Positions 45,883 to 57,408 of a stretch of DNA of 64,000 nucleotides are shown here, one piece after another. Position numbers and translations under genes: made by a program. Within the stretch, counting starts at the first letter, position 1; every line of letters begins with the position of its first letter. The notes beneath the pieces were generated by a model. It saw only the letters and a program-made list of their open reading frames with translations, searched no databases and was not told where the DNA came from. The DNA comes from Arabidopsis thaliana (lineage: Eukaryota; Streptophyta; Magnoliopsida; Brassicales; Brassicaceae): NCBI RefSeq assembly GCF_000001735.4, contig NC_003071.7:1685001-1749000 (forward strand). The letters run 5' to 3'.

Positions 45883-46640
45883 TTGTTTTGGAGTGGATAA
45901 GTTGATAGTTCAAGAACTAGAAAACAAAAAGAATGAATCAGAGGAAGACGAATAAAAGTAATTCTTTAGAAAATAAAAAGAACTTTAAAATTATTAGTAT
46001 TTAAGATTAAATTTAAAGTAATAGATATTGTGGATAGTACTTGAAATTCATAAATTTTATTTCATATAGAAATATATCTTCAAAACTTAATTACTTGTCA
46101 ATTTTAGTTTAAACTTAAATCACAATATTTAACTGAACATGAAATTTTGTTTTAAACACAATTCTATACCTTATAAAAGTTATTTCAAAAATATTAATTT
46201 ATAGTATAATATTCATTTAATCGTTTATGTAAATTTATAATTGCTACAGTATTTTTAATTTTTAATAATTATTTTTTTGTAGATATATTTGGTTCTCTTG
46301 TTCCTCACCAAATTTGGTGAGCAATACTTTTGTTGTATAATCTTCCTTATAAAAAAGAATGATGGCAAATTTTGTGGAGTCCATATGTATTAAATATATT
46401 ACGTACTTCTTTGAAAATTAAAGAAAAACAATGTTCATTTTTTTTTTCTGTTTGATGGTTACCATTTAAAGCTAATATATCGGTAACGAGGGTGTATCAT
46501 ATCTTATTATATAAAATACAGTTTTAAAAATTACTAACTCACGAGATCATGAAACGTGCCAAGTCTAACGATAAGATGTTTACATGTGTTATTAAAGATA
46601 TAACTTTTTATTATCTTAAAAAATAAGAAACTCTAAAAAG
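45883..46640. other. AT-rich spacer with an 18-base palindrome
   Basis: No ORF. A perfect palindrome CTCACCAAATTTGGTGAG lies at 46304-46321. Confidence 0.4.
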
Positions 46641-47010
46641 TAAAGGGGAATTTGCAAAAGTACCTTTTTCTACTACCTTTTTGCAGCAATAACTTTTCTG
46701 TTGTCCATTTTAAAAAATACATGTTCTCTTGAGAAAAATGACCAAATTACCCTCATCTAATGAGAATATGAAATTATAAACTGAAATATTTTGGCGCCAA
46801 AATATTTTTTTTTCTGACAAAAAGAAAATTCTGCCAATTGTTTTCCCGCCAAAAAAAAATTCGCGCCAATTTTTTTTCTCCGTAACAATTTTTTTCCAGC
46901 TAAAAACATGCATTGAAAAAAAACTAGTAAAGTTTTTTAAAAACTTTGTAAAGTTGTTAAAAACCCTCGTAAATCATTTTAAATCCTGTTAAAATCTTTA
47001 TAAAGTTTTC
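46641..47010. mobile_element. Fragment related to the VANDAL-like element
   Basis: It starts GGGGAATTTGCAAAAGTACC and contains CAAATTACCCTCATCTAATGAG. This resembles CAAATTACCCTTAATGAG at 56532-56549 near the left end of the large Mutator-like element. It then shows several words like AAATCCTGTTAAAATC, TCGTAAATCATTTTAAATCC and TTTGTAAAG, related to that element's repeat motif. No coding sequence. Confidence 0.45.
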
Positions 47011-47179
47011 AAATATATATCTGAATCTTCAATCTACGTTTAACCTTATTTTCTTTTAATATATAGAGGATATTATATTTAATTACATCTTTTTTTTGTG
47101 AATGAGTGTAAAATTTGTTCACCAAAAAACCATGTTACAGTACATGTGGATCCGTATATCGAATGTTGTATCAAATGGT

Positions 47180-47440
47180 TTACTGAAAAAACAGACAGAA
47201 GTTGGGTGTTAATTCCATATACTCAGCCCATCTTCCAGTTTGTGAGGGTCATGTAGATGGGTGGAGGAGACTTTGTTGCGTATTAGACGATCCACAAACT
47301 TAATTATTTGGTCTGCATCACTTGGTGGTTCTCCATGTCTGCGTTTATTCCATTTCAACCAAATCATGTGGATAATTGCTTAGAGATTGAGATTGACTCG
47401 TCAACTTAATCAGTTTCTGGATCCTTAAGGGTATTCTTTT
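47180..47440 (-). pseudogene. LINE 3' end (reverse-transcriptase zinc-binding tail) relic
   Basis: On the minus strand a frame reads IWLKWNKRRHGEPPSDADQI, then KFVDRLIRNKVSSTHLHDPH, ending LEDGLSIWN. This matches the tail of plant LINE ORF2 after the zf-RVT domain (W-x-x-R-R-H...P-P...I...V...D...R-x-K-I-S-S). An upstream stop and no flanking RT show a short relic. Confidence 0.6.
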
Positions 47441-47714
47441 GATATCAGAGCATCAGTGAAATTATGTAAAATAGGGTTACAAACTTACAATATCATTGAA
47501 CCAAAAATAAAAATCCTTAATATATAATTTTTTTGTTTGTTTCAGCGTTGCATTATCAATATGCTATTCTATTTGATGTTATAATCTAACGATTTCATCA
47601 TAAAATCATACAAAAGAAAACAGAAAATAGGCGAGAAACTTTAAGATAAATATTATAAAAAAAAAAAAAAAAACATCGGAAGACAAAATAGCTAAGGATT
47701 AATACAAATCAAGC

Positions 47715-47849
47715 TCAGCTAAATAACACATTGGGTTCAATCTTTTCTCGGGGGCGACAGACAAACCATGCATAACCCAACAGCATCATGATGATGATGA
47801 TCAATGCAACGCCCACGATTGCGATAACCTTGATGACTTCATAGGCCAT
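47715..47849 (-). CDS. 44-residue single-pass membrane micro-protein
   Basis: ATG at 47849, TGA at 47715. The sequence starts MAYEVIKVIAIVGVALIIII, continues with MMLLGYAWF and ends with a basic then acidic tail (CRPREKIEPNVLFS). One strongly hydrophobic helix at about residues 6-30 is followed by C-R-P-R, giving a clear N-out/C-in or tail-anchored arrangement. It is GC-richer than its surroundings, and the coding frame shows conservative codon use. Too short for routine gene finders. No family is recognised. Could be a genuine small membrane protein or chance. Confidence 0.55.
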   Translation of the reverse strand: MAYEVIKVIAIVGVALIIIIMMLLGYAWFVCRPREKIEPNVLFS

Positions 47850-48637
47850 ATTGTTTTACAACACACACGAAAAACTTCTTCTTTCTGCCAAAATTTCTCT
47901 CGTCTTCTTTTTCATAGGCCATTTACATATATGTAAACATCCGTAAAAATTTTAAGTTTTACATTTTGTTAAATTAACTAGAAAAAATTAGAACTTTTAC
48001 ATTTATTCATTAAGGAACGTTAACTAGGAAAAAGAGAAATTTTACATTTATTGGTACTTGTTGATCGTCATAAAGGTTTATGCAAGTAAATTTTTTTACA
48101 CACGCTAGGTAAAGTTAAAACTATCACCAAAGCTTAGTAATATTTGACCCAGCAACAAGTGAAAGCTAACATATTTTTTCTTTGGATCAAAGCCAGGATG
48201 GTGTTGGATCCGATTCGGTTCGGTTTTCGGATAAACGAAACAGAATCCAACACAGAACTATTCGGTTCGGTTTCGATACGGATGGTGTTGGATTCAGATC
48301 GGTTTTCGGGGAAACAAAAAAAACTAAAACGTTGTCCAATTTTAATAAAAATTTGTTTAATTTTATTAAAATTTGGTTAAATTTTGCAAGACCATGATGA
48401 ACATTTTTGAGTCTCTCTGTTCAAACACATTAATGTGGAATTTTCTTTGCTATGTAGCATATAAGTTGTGACATTCTCTAAGATTCTCTCTAAGAACGGT
48501 GTTAAATTTAAGAGAAGCCGTGTTGTCAAGGCAGTGATCTCAAAACACATAAAAGATTTCTCAAAAAGATTCTGAGGTTTCTAAAGAACTTCAAAGAGAG
48601 AGGAAGAGATCATCATTCTACAGATTCTTCGTTGTGA
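47850..48637. other. Spacer with GGTTCGG-rich patch
   Basis: 48190-48320 carries GATTCGGTTCGGTTTTCGG and a second similar copy (GGATGGTGTTGGAT twice), resembling words in the hAT-like element at 16489-17189. No terminal repeats found. No gene. Confidence 0.35.
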
Positions 48638-49471
48638 TCAAAGTCTATATCCTTCTTTTAGCAGCGACCTGACGTCCATTGACTCCAGCACCTCCTCGAC
48701 CTCGACTATGAAGAATCTACGGTGAACTTCTCTGAGTAGTTTTAAAACATTCGCCAATCCACCGTCATTTTCACCCTCGTCTGTTTTCTTCTCAGAGTAA
48801 GAATTTGAGTCTAGGCCACTGCGTCTGAAATACTTGTACTTGCGAATCTGTATTAGGTTATTCTTGTGATGGGGCCAAATATCACGCGTATCATCAACAA
48901 TCACCACTCCACGCTCCTCAGCCAAAACCAAATTAAGCGTTTTCATACGAGGACTCTCGTCTTTTGTAATCACTCTATTACCAAAATAGAGTTTCTTCGG
49001 ATCAATCATCTCCAAGATGGCTTTAGCATATATGCGACTACCCATTGTGTAAACAAACATCGTGAACATCTCGTTGGCTTCTTTCAAGAAGTCACGAACA
49101 AAAGGTCGTAGCTTTATCAAGCGATCAATGGGATGTCCTATGGGTCTGAATTTCCATAGATCTTCCCTTGTTCTTGAACTCGCTTCTTGGATTAGATACC
49201 TCTCTGCTTGGGAGAGATTTGAAACTAGTTTAGAGTGCAGAAGTGTGTGGTCTAAGTCAAGGACAAGGTGGAGTTTCTTCTCGTTGAGACAAGAGTGTTT
49301 TGTTGTAAGGGACTTGGTTAATGCCACAGCTTCGTTGCTTAGCTGTAAACCTTTGAAAATATAATCAAATTTTCGGAATTGGCTTTTGTGCACTTTTGAT
49401 TTGCAGCCGATGCAGATTCCTTGAAAAACGTACCAGTGACCACAACAACTACTAGAAGTGGTTACCAACAT
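48638..49471 (-). CDS. CTD-phosphatase-like (NIF/FCP1-type HAD phosphatase)
   Basis: Single exon, 277 residues. The HAD/NLI-interacting-factor catalytic signature [10 protein letters not shown] (D-x-D-x-T) is at about residue 72. The FCP1-type core follows with [30 protein letters not shown], then motif III-type [21 protein letters not shown] Cys-rich N-terminus ([18 protein letters not shown]) resembles the zinc-like start of Arabidopsis CPL4-related paralogues. Such enzymes dephosphorylate Ser/Thr, notably in the RNA polymerase II tail. No BRCT domain, so it belongs to the short family group. Probably AT2G04930. Both catalytic aspartates are present. Confidence 0.9.
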   Translation of the reverse strand: MLVTTSSSCCGHWYVFQGICIGCKSKVHKSQFRKFDYIFKGLQLSNEAVALTKSLTTKHSCLNEKKLHLVLDLDHTLLHSKLVSNLSQAERYLIQEASSRTREDLWKFRPIGHPIDRLIKLRPFVRDFLKEANEMFTMFVYTMGSRIYAKAILEMIDPKKLYFGNRVITKDESPRMKTLNLVLAEERGVVIVDDTRDIWPHHKNNLIQIRKYKYFRRSGLDSNSYSEKKTDEGENDGGLANVLKLLREVHRRFFIVEVEEVLESMDVRSLLKEGYRL

Positions 49472-51670
49472 GATTTTTGTTTTCTGATCGAGAGAAAACC
49501 CTAGTTTTATCAGAAACCCTAGTTTGACAAAAGAGAGAGAGAATCGTTACTAGTTCTGTATTTATATATATACTAGATTTTAATACCGCGGGACTATTTG
49601 TTTTAGAAAAAAAAAAAACTGAAAAATAATTTGTTTATAAATTATTTATATGTAACATACTGTTTTGTATTTTATAAATATACAATCCTAATTTCTATAT
49701 ATTGTACAATCCCTTGATTTTATCATATAATACACCGTAAGTCGATTTTTAAAATTTAAAATTTAAAATTATATTTTTTTTTGTTAAGATGGTTTGTTTT
49801 GTTATATATTTTAAATTATATAACTGTATTTTAATTGTTAGTTGTATGATTTCACCCGTGGTAAACCATCTCGTTTTAGTATCAACCATACTCTTCCTAT
49901 TATATAACTCCGTCTCGTGAAATTAAACATTATTTTGTTATTTTCTTTTTAATAATATTTTTATTTAAAGACATTGAATATATTTCTTCTTAAATATTTT
50001 TAATTACTATATTAGTTCTTCTTAACATATTCTTAAAATGATCAAGAACTACTAAGAACATCCCAACTGTAATACATAATTTGAAAAATAAAATAAAAGT
50101 AATATCAAAAAACTAAAAAGATAAAATAAATCATATTGATATTTTTCGTGACGATGTTATGAATATTCATGTTATGCAAAAAAAAATATACAAAATAAAT
50201 CGTATTGGTATTTAAAAAAAAAATCCCACACTGCTTTTCAGTTTAAATCTTCTGTCACCATTGTTGTCATCTTCCTCTCTCGTGAATATTTTTTCTTTTC
50301 AAACGTTGCTTCTCTTTCTAAAAGAAAAGAGACACGAATCCAATCTAAAGTAAGACGTTTGTGATATATATTTGGTGATGGGAAATGAGGTTTACGTGTA
50401 TAGTATTTATAAGAAAGCTAGATATGTTTCGTTAATTCATAGCAACCGATCGAAAAAATATAATCATGCAAGATTTTAGGGAGCAAATTATTTTAATTAG
50501 TTTGTGATTGGAATATGCTAGGATCATCCTGTATTCGAGTATTTAATTTATTTTCATAATTTGTTTTTTACAGATATTGAAGGAAAAAATTATAATAAAA
50601 TGTTGTTAGCATAGATCATGTTTTAAATTCTAAACCCGTTGTAGTATTCCGGAAAAAATCTTTAAATAAAAAATATTTTTTGTTAGCATAGATCCTGTTA
50701 TAAATTCTTGAATTGGATTTGATTTTGGGAATTTTGATTAAGATCAAATATTTTATTTGAAGTTTTTTTAGAAACAAACATTTTCGAAGTTGTTTTAAAA
50801 TGTTGTGAATGATTATGTGTAGCTAATTTTAAGGAATTTGATTTGAAGTTTGTTGTTTGGATTAAATTTGAATGATAATGTGATTGATATTTTAAATCAA
50901 GAATTAAAAATCAAATCAAATAATTTAGAGGAAAAGATTTAATGCCAATGACATGTCATTGTAAATAAATGCCAAATACAAGATTTATTTACTAGAATAA
51001 CTGCAAAAATGTATATGTAGATATGGATTCTTAATCCGACCGACTTCTTTCTAGCCATTTACAATTTTGCCTACTTGCTACGTTTCCTTTTTTTGGGAAC
51101 TCTTTGTTAATCTTATGCTAATCGACTACAATTTTAGTTGTAGCTAAGTGTAGAAATAGGAGATGTTTTATTTTAGTCGATTGCCGATATTGATAGGTTC
51201 TGTGAGTTTATCTCCGTATATGATGAATCTTCCGATCCTTCAATTTAAGAGAACATCGTTGAAACAGTAGAGAAGAATCCAGTGGTAGTTGAAAATGGAG
51301 AAACTGGTTCTTGGAAGAGTTAATCAGCTATATCAGATACTTGATCGGCATGGTTACACCACGTCCGGTGTCACCACCGTTACTCCACCCTAACGTGTAC
51401 GTGTGGTAGCCGTTTCCATCACTTGAGAGACAGATCTCGTTCTTTCCCCAGGACACATGTATAGTACATTCTTCTCGACAGATTGGTCATCATCCACAAT
51501 AATCATCATTATATAAACCGATTTATGTCGAATGATTTAAAGTTACATTTACTCTGCATACTCGTATGAGTTGAAACGAGACAGAGAAACACAACACAAG
51601 GCTCAAGTTTTCAGATAGCCACACAAGTCATTACCCGAAACAGAGAGTGTGAAAAACTGAATCCTACCTA
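49472..51670. other. Long AT-rich spacer
   Basis: The CTD-phosphatase-like gene promoter lies at 49472-49600 (two AAACCCTAG telo-boxes, read on the minus strand). The rest is mostly featureless. Around 51230-51395 GC content rises, and a 32-codon ORF (51295-51393, MEKLVLGRVNQLYQILDRHG...) overlaps another short frame (ENIVETVEKNPVVV). This may be a decayed gene fragment, but I cannot assign it. Confidence 0.4.
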
Positions 51671-54600
51671 CTACTCACCCACCGCCATGAATGGGATTCC
51701 CCTGCCAACAACAACCAGTACCATGATTTTTAGATAAAGTCCATTGTCTCATTGTTGTAGTTAATGAGAAACTGAATAAGCCAAAATTTCATACAATGAT
51801 ACAAGAGCGATCGTTATTAGGAAAACTTACCAGCCACCATGTCTTGAAAAGTAATCATTATCTAGTGAAATCGCAAGCGTAAGGACAACAGCTCTTTCTG
51901 ACAAAGTCAATGGCCGTTTCACTTCTAACTCTTCTACCTGTCATGAGTTGCATAAGAAAAGCTCGATCAAATGTCTAATGTTAAAGTAAACAACCAAAAT
52001 TACAAGTACAAGAGTCCACGGCACAGGAGTAAACCCACCAGTGTCGCAGGGCCGGTCTTGGCTGCAGCATCAGCTTTTCCAAATCGGATCACGTACTGCC
52101 CAGCATCTGTGAATATCTGTATCACATATATAAGGAGACATTCAGATTTTTATATTTACGATGTGTCTTCTAGTCTAACATAGATTGCACTGAAAATATT
52201 TCAAAATCTTCAAGGCTTATTGGTTGCCACAATCAACTATGTATTCATTTTTCCTGTAAGAGATTCTTCATTTGGCTGATCTTTAAGTATATAACATTTA
52301 GTTAGAGAAAACAAACCTCAAAGCCAAAACCTCTCCAATCACGATCTATTTGGGCTAAGACTTCCCCATCAGCATCCTTCACTGTAAATGTCCAATTCCA
52401 AAACCCAGGATTTTCTACCACTGCAAACTGGTTGTTCCTGCAAGCATCAAATGTCAGAAATTTTGTTCGTCCAAAGATGTTGATAGATTAACGAAGAGCA
52501 TAACACGTGTTGATTCTTTGTACATAAAAGACGTGCTCTGTAACTGTAAGTCTATGTCATTCTTAATAGTTATACCAGACAAACATACACGGTCTTTTGA
52601 TCCCAAATAACAAAGAAAAGGATATCTAATAGGTCAATGAAGCATTCAAGAAAGCCAATTAAAAAAAGATGCTTAGAAATAAAGTTTACCCCAGGTATAA
52701 ATCATAAATTCTTCTCCATAGATGCCATCGTCGATGAACAACACCAATTTCCTACACCAGTACCAGACATGACAATGAGCTGAAATTAAACAGTTAACAT
52801 TGGAGTACAGTTTAAAGGCTTGAAATCCTACGCAAGTGTACCTCTCCATCAATTTCAGCATATATTGAACTTGTGAGCCACCAGAAAGGTCGACGAACCT
52901 AAACGATGTAGAGGAATTATTTCAGCTCCAAAGAAATTCAACAATTCTCTTGCCGGAAACTTTCAAACAACAGAATGTAAGAAAACCTCACCCGGAAAAG
53001 CTCATTACCCAAAGCATCAGTTATGGAAGCAACAAATGGGCGCCGGGTACGAAGCAGCTGCAAATATATTTAATATCACATGTGAATGGTTTTTATCATT
53101 TAAGTCGACACATATGAAAATCACTGCCAACACAATATGTATCTGAATACAATCTCGGAGGTAGAACAGAATCAGATCTATTCTAAGTTCATGGGGATAA
53201 CTGATAGAGGCGACACAAGCTTTGAGTGAGTAATGTTACATTTACTATTATGAAGACTCAAGAACATGGTTTTTAAGCAAACCTATCATTGCTTGCTTAA
53301 AGTTGCAATATCAGCGCACTTCGTCCAAACATAAAAAATAGGAAACAAAAGACTAGATAAGGAAAACGAAATAGCACATGCAACTGAGGAAAAATAGATA
53401 GCTAGCAACAGGAATTTCAATGAGGAAAAAAATCACAGTATGCACCTTCCTGAGAGAAAGATGTTCAAACAACAAATCAAAAATTTCTACTGGAGAATCT
53501 AACGCGTGAAAAGAAGTGAAGCCTCAACAATCAAAGTTGAACCTAGACAATCAATTATTCAAAGAAAGTTCAAGCCTTCCCATTCATATGCTCATATAAG
53601 GAAAAAAAAAAAGTGCAGACATGCTAACCAAGTATACTCATAACTAGTTAGGAATAGCAATGAATTGTGTTGTAACACGTCAAAACTTAAAAACACTGCT
53701 CATTGGTGACAGCCAATTTAAAGTATTAACACATAATGATATTAGTTGAGGTATGGAGAAAGAAAATTTCAGAGTGAGAATGTAACCTGCCGCGCCAGTA
53801 AATTGCTTTGTTCTCGGATAGACCCCACAGGCTGTCAAGAAAGTGAGAAAAAAGAGGTTTGAAATTCGCAAAATTTTATATGAACTCAAGGTCTTATGTA
53901 ATAGTAGTGCCCTCCACAATCAAAACTTCCGTAAACGAAAGCCTAGAATCTATGCGTTGAGATAGCACTTACTGCCTCAGGATAGCAAACATCTACTACA
54001 ATATAGCGATTTTCCTGCAGAAACAAAAGTAGATTACAAGAGTGGTATATCAGATATATGTGGAGAGGAAGGAGATGAAACGGTAGGAATTAACGGGACA
54101 TTTGATATGTAAAAGTTACAAACATGGTATGATTAGTTCATCAGAAACAAGTAACAACGGTATTACATAGCCAAATGAGGAACATGAGAATTGGCAGAAA
54201 AAATACCTGTTCAAAACCAAGAACCAGATTTGCCCATTCAATATCTCTTGTAACCAGCAAATTCGATCGTGCAAGCAGAGTTGCAATTTTGGCCTAAAAA
54301 GAAAGTGAATAAGATTATGATTTCCAACTCCTACATTTCAAGATATGCAAGGATAACAAGAGTACAATGAGCTAAATTTCCAACCTAATAAACAAAAACA
54401 GAAACTAAAAAGTAACAAAATTTATCTTCTGTAGTAAGTTTCCCATACTTGGTTCCATCTAGTTAACAGAAAAACATTGTATTGTTCAGTTTTAGACTAC
54501 ACTAATGTCACAGAATTAAATGGTACCTAACCAAGTTACAAGAACAATTCATACAAATATGATTTAGTAGCCAAAGGAAAGATAATGAGTCACCTCATCA

Positions 54601-55254
54601 GAAGTTTTAGGCTTCAGAAGACCAGACATAGACTGGCTAACCGGTGGTTGCTCCACTGTAGGCTCAACAGTTTCAAAATGGACATCAAATCCATCATTTT
54701 CAGTGTAGTTCCTATGCTTAGAAGCTTTCTTATATCGCTTTTCCATAGCCTTTAGCTTTTTCTTATCTGCAACCCATAGCTGAGCCAAAAACTTCCGATC
54801 CAAGCTAGGAGGAGAAGTATCACTACCACTGCAGAAACATCGAAACACAGAACCTGAGACTTGTCCTCCTCGTCCAAAAAAGCTTCCTTGAGAACTACAT
54901 AGCTGACTATTTCTCCATAACACTGCATTCCCAGCTCGCGAGTGTAACTTCTTAATCCCACCGTCCTGTGTAAATCACCACACCATCACTAATTCCAATT
55001 CAACAACAAGAAGCCCTAATCCTAATCAATCTCTATCTGATGAAAACAAATTCGAATCTTCTATCCATGGCATTACAAGAGAAGTGATTGTTGAATCAAT
55101 TCGAATGAGAAATTATAAATTTCGAGTGCGAGAGAACACGTACCGCGTCGGAGAAGAGAGAGGAACAAGAGACAGCTGCTGCTGTAAGATCGCCGCGGAG
55201 ATTGAAACCGGATCGGAGAAGAGAAGAGAGTGAGCGTCTAGAGAGGTAGATCAT
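51671..55254 (-). CDS. Phospholipid scramblase family protein
   Basis: Twelve exons: 55254-55144, 54965-54594, 54293-54207, 54014-53973, 53831-53787, 53057-52992, 52898-52842, 52751-52690, 52437-52317, 52116-52039, 51937-51831 and 51701-51671. They join in frame to 392 residues. The N-terminal ~40 residues are rich in Ser, Arg and Leu (MIYLSRRSLSSLLRSG), suggesting a mitochondrial presequence. The scramblase domain starts around residue 165: ENRYIVVDVCYPEAPVG, then RTRRPFVASITDALGNELFR, VRRPFWWLTSSIYAEIDGE, VENPGFWNWTFTVKDADGEV and FTDAGQYVIRFG. The C-terminal membrane helix is short and ends GWGIPFMAVGE. Family members move phospholipids between leaflets; mitochondrial ones affect cardiolipin. 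Probably AT2G04940. Confidence 0.92.
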
Positions 55255-56440
55255 GATTCGCAACTTTGTAGAAACGTCGGAAGTTTTTTTTTTTACCGAT
55301 CAATTCGCCGGCGGCTATAAATAATGATGAGCAAAACGGTCGCTTTGTTTCCCCTGTGGGAGCCGAAGTTTTACAATTTGGAAGTTCTAAAGTGCAATTT
55401 CGTAATTACGTGAATATGTTAGGCAATGTTTACAATTAAATTTTGTAGTTACAAACTATCTTAGGCAATTTGAAAGTTATCGGAAAAATGGTCAAAATCA
55501 ACATAAAATGTGAAGGCTCACCTCTTATGCCACTATTCGAAAATAAAAAATTAGTAGTACCACTCTTATGTTTGAGTTCCAGTCAAGAATGCACCTGAAC
55601 CAGAAATTTGAATTTGGAGTGCCATTTTTTAATCTGTATGCTATTCTATATGTGTTATTCTTATTTCACCATTAATGAATGACTTTTTATTTAATTTTAA
55701 AAAATAAAATAAAAAAATAAGAAAAACATAAATATTCTGTATATGGACCCTACAAAAACGCTGGATTTAATTTAGTGGTTATATTTACTCAACATGTGAA
55801 CCCCACTAAAAAATATTTTGTCTTTTTGCGGCAGAAAATACTCATAGTTGTACTGTTGTACCATCGTGTTCATAGTTGAACTTTTCACAGTTTTCATAAT
55901 TTACAGTTGAACTAGACGGTAAATAATTAATTATAAGTTGAACTCACACTTTGTCTCTATTATTTTGCATTTCCAAAGTTTTCATAATATTACATCGGTA
56001 AAAGCTTAGTTTTCACCTATTTTACTTCATATAAGGTGATCATATACTAAATGTTCCTTGTATTAGAAGGGGTGTATTATATGAAAACAACATTGTTTTT
56101 TAGAAAATATTAAATTTTATTGCATTGATATAAAATTATTTATTTATAGCTTTAGATATTCGTATATAATTTTACGTGTATAATAAATTATCAATTTAAA
56201 AAATTTAAACATTTTAGCGTTACTAAATCGAACTAGTTGAACTAATTATATTAAATGTTACTACGAAAACCAAAGAATAGACATTTGAACTAGTTCAACT
56301 AATTAAATTAAAAATTATCACGGAAACAAATACATACATGTTTTTAATCTAATCCAATAAGTTGAACCAAGTTAAACTAGTTGAATTGTTCATATAAATC
56401 CGAGAAATATAAATTCAAAACACACAAATTAATTTTTGAA
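55255..56440. other. Spacer left of the VANDAL-like element
   Basis: Promoter of the scramblase gene up to about 55350, then AT-rich DNA. Repeated GTTGAACT words (56225-56390) form a loose short repeat. No gene. Confidence 0.4.
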
Positions 56441-57049
56441 TAATTCACTCTAATGCCCTTTTCTCAATGCCCTTTTGCAACTCTACCCTTTTTTGCCATT
56501 TTCATTTCTACCCTTTCTAATACTTTTCTCCCCAAATTACCCTTAATGAGCTACCCACAGACCTAATTCATTTCTTCACTCTCTCTCTTCTTCTTCCATC
56601 GGAAATTGTGAATGTCGTTGAATCCCATGCCGTCGGAAATAGTGAGTTTACTCGCCGTGAAAACCCATCTTCGCCGTCGTAAGTAGAGCTGTGTGTCGCC
56701 GTCGAATCTCTTACGTTTCCCAGGTTTGATTTTATAATGTTAGCTTAAATCTTCGTTTTCGAATTGGTTTATTCGATTTTTGTTGTTGATTATGTGAATT
56801 CGTTATTTGAATCCTGATTCAATCGACAGTTTGACATTTGCTTCAGCTTCGAATTTGAATTTTGTTTGAGATTTGATGATTGAATTTGTTTCTAAAATCC
56901 TTGTACATTCGTTATACTGTTCTAAAATCCTTTTGAATTCGTTATACTGTTTCGTGATAGATTTGCTTATGTGAATTCGTTATACTATTTCGTAATAGAT
57001 TTTGATTCTGATTTAGTGTTTACCTCTTTTGCATATGCTTTCGTGATAG

Positions 57050-57340
57050 ATCTATGCCACTTACGCTTTAAAACGATTTGTAAACCATGTTAACCACTTT
57101 TCAAAGCTTTTAAAATCCCTTGTAAATTATTCTATGCTACTTACTTACGCTTTAAAACGATTTGTAAACCATGTTAACCACTTTTCAAAGCTTTTAAAAT
57201 CCCTTGTAAATTATTCTATGCTACTTACTTACTCTTTAAAACGATTTGTAAACCATGTTAACCACTTTTCAAAGCTTTTAAAATCCCTTGTAAATTATTC
57301 TATGCTACTTACTTACTCTTTAAAACGATTTGTAAACCTT
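57050..57340 (+). repeat. 84-bp tandem repeat upstream of the transposase
   Basis: About 3.4 copies of an 84-base unit starting TCTATGCTACTTACTTA (unit starts at 57131, 57215 and 57299, with a shorter one from about 57050). Each contains AAACGATTTGTAAACCATG and TTTTAAAATCCCTTGTAAAT. It lies just before the transposase ATG. Confidence 0.85.
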
Positions 57341-57408
57341 TCTTCTCTTTGTAGTGACAGTGTTTTTGTGGCTGTTGATTTTGTTGTTATTTATCTTATC
57401 AGGTTATA

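Noticed and set aside
51295-51393. 32-codon ORF MEKLVLGRVNQL...
   Set aside because: Short, overlapped by another equally short frame, no hydrophobic or cysteine signature; kept only as a note in the spacer entry.
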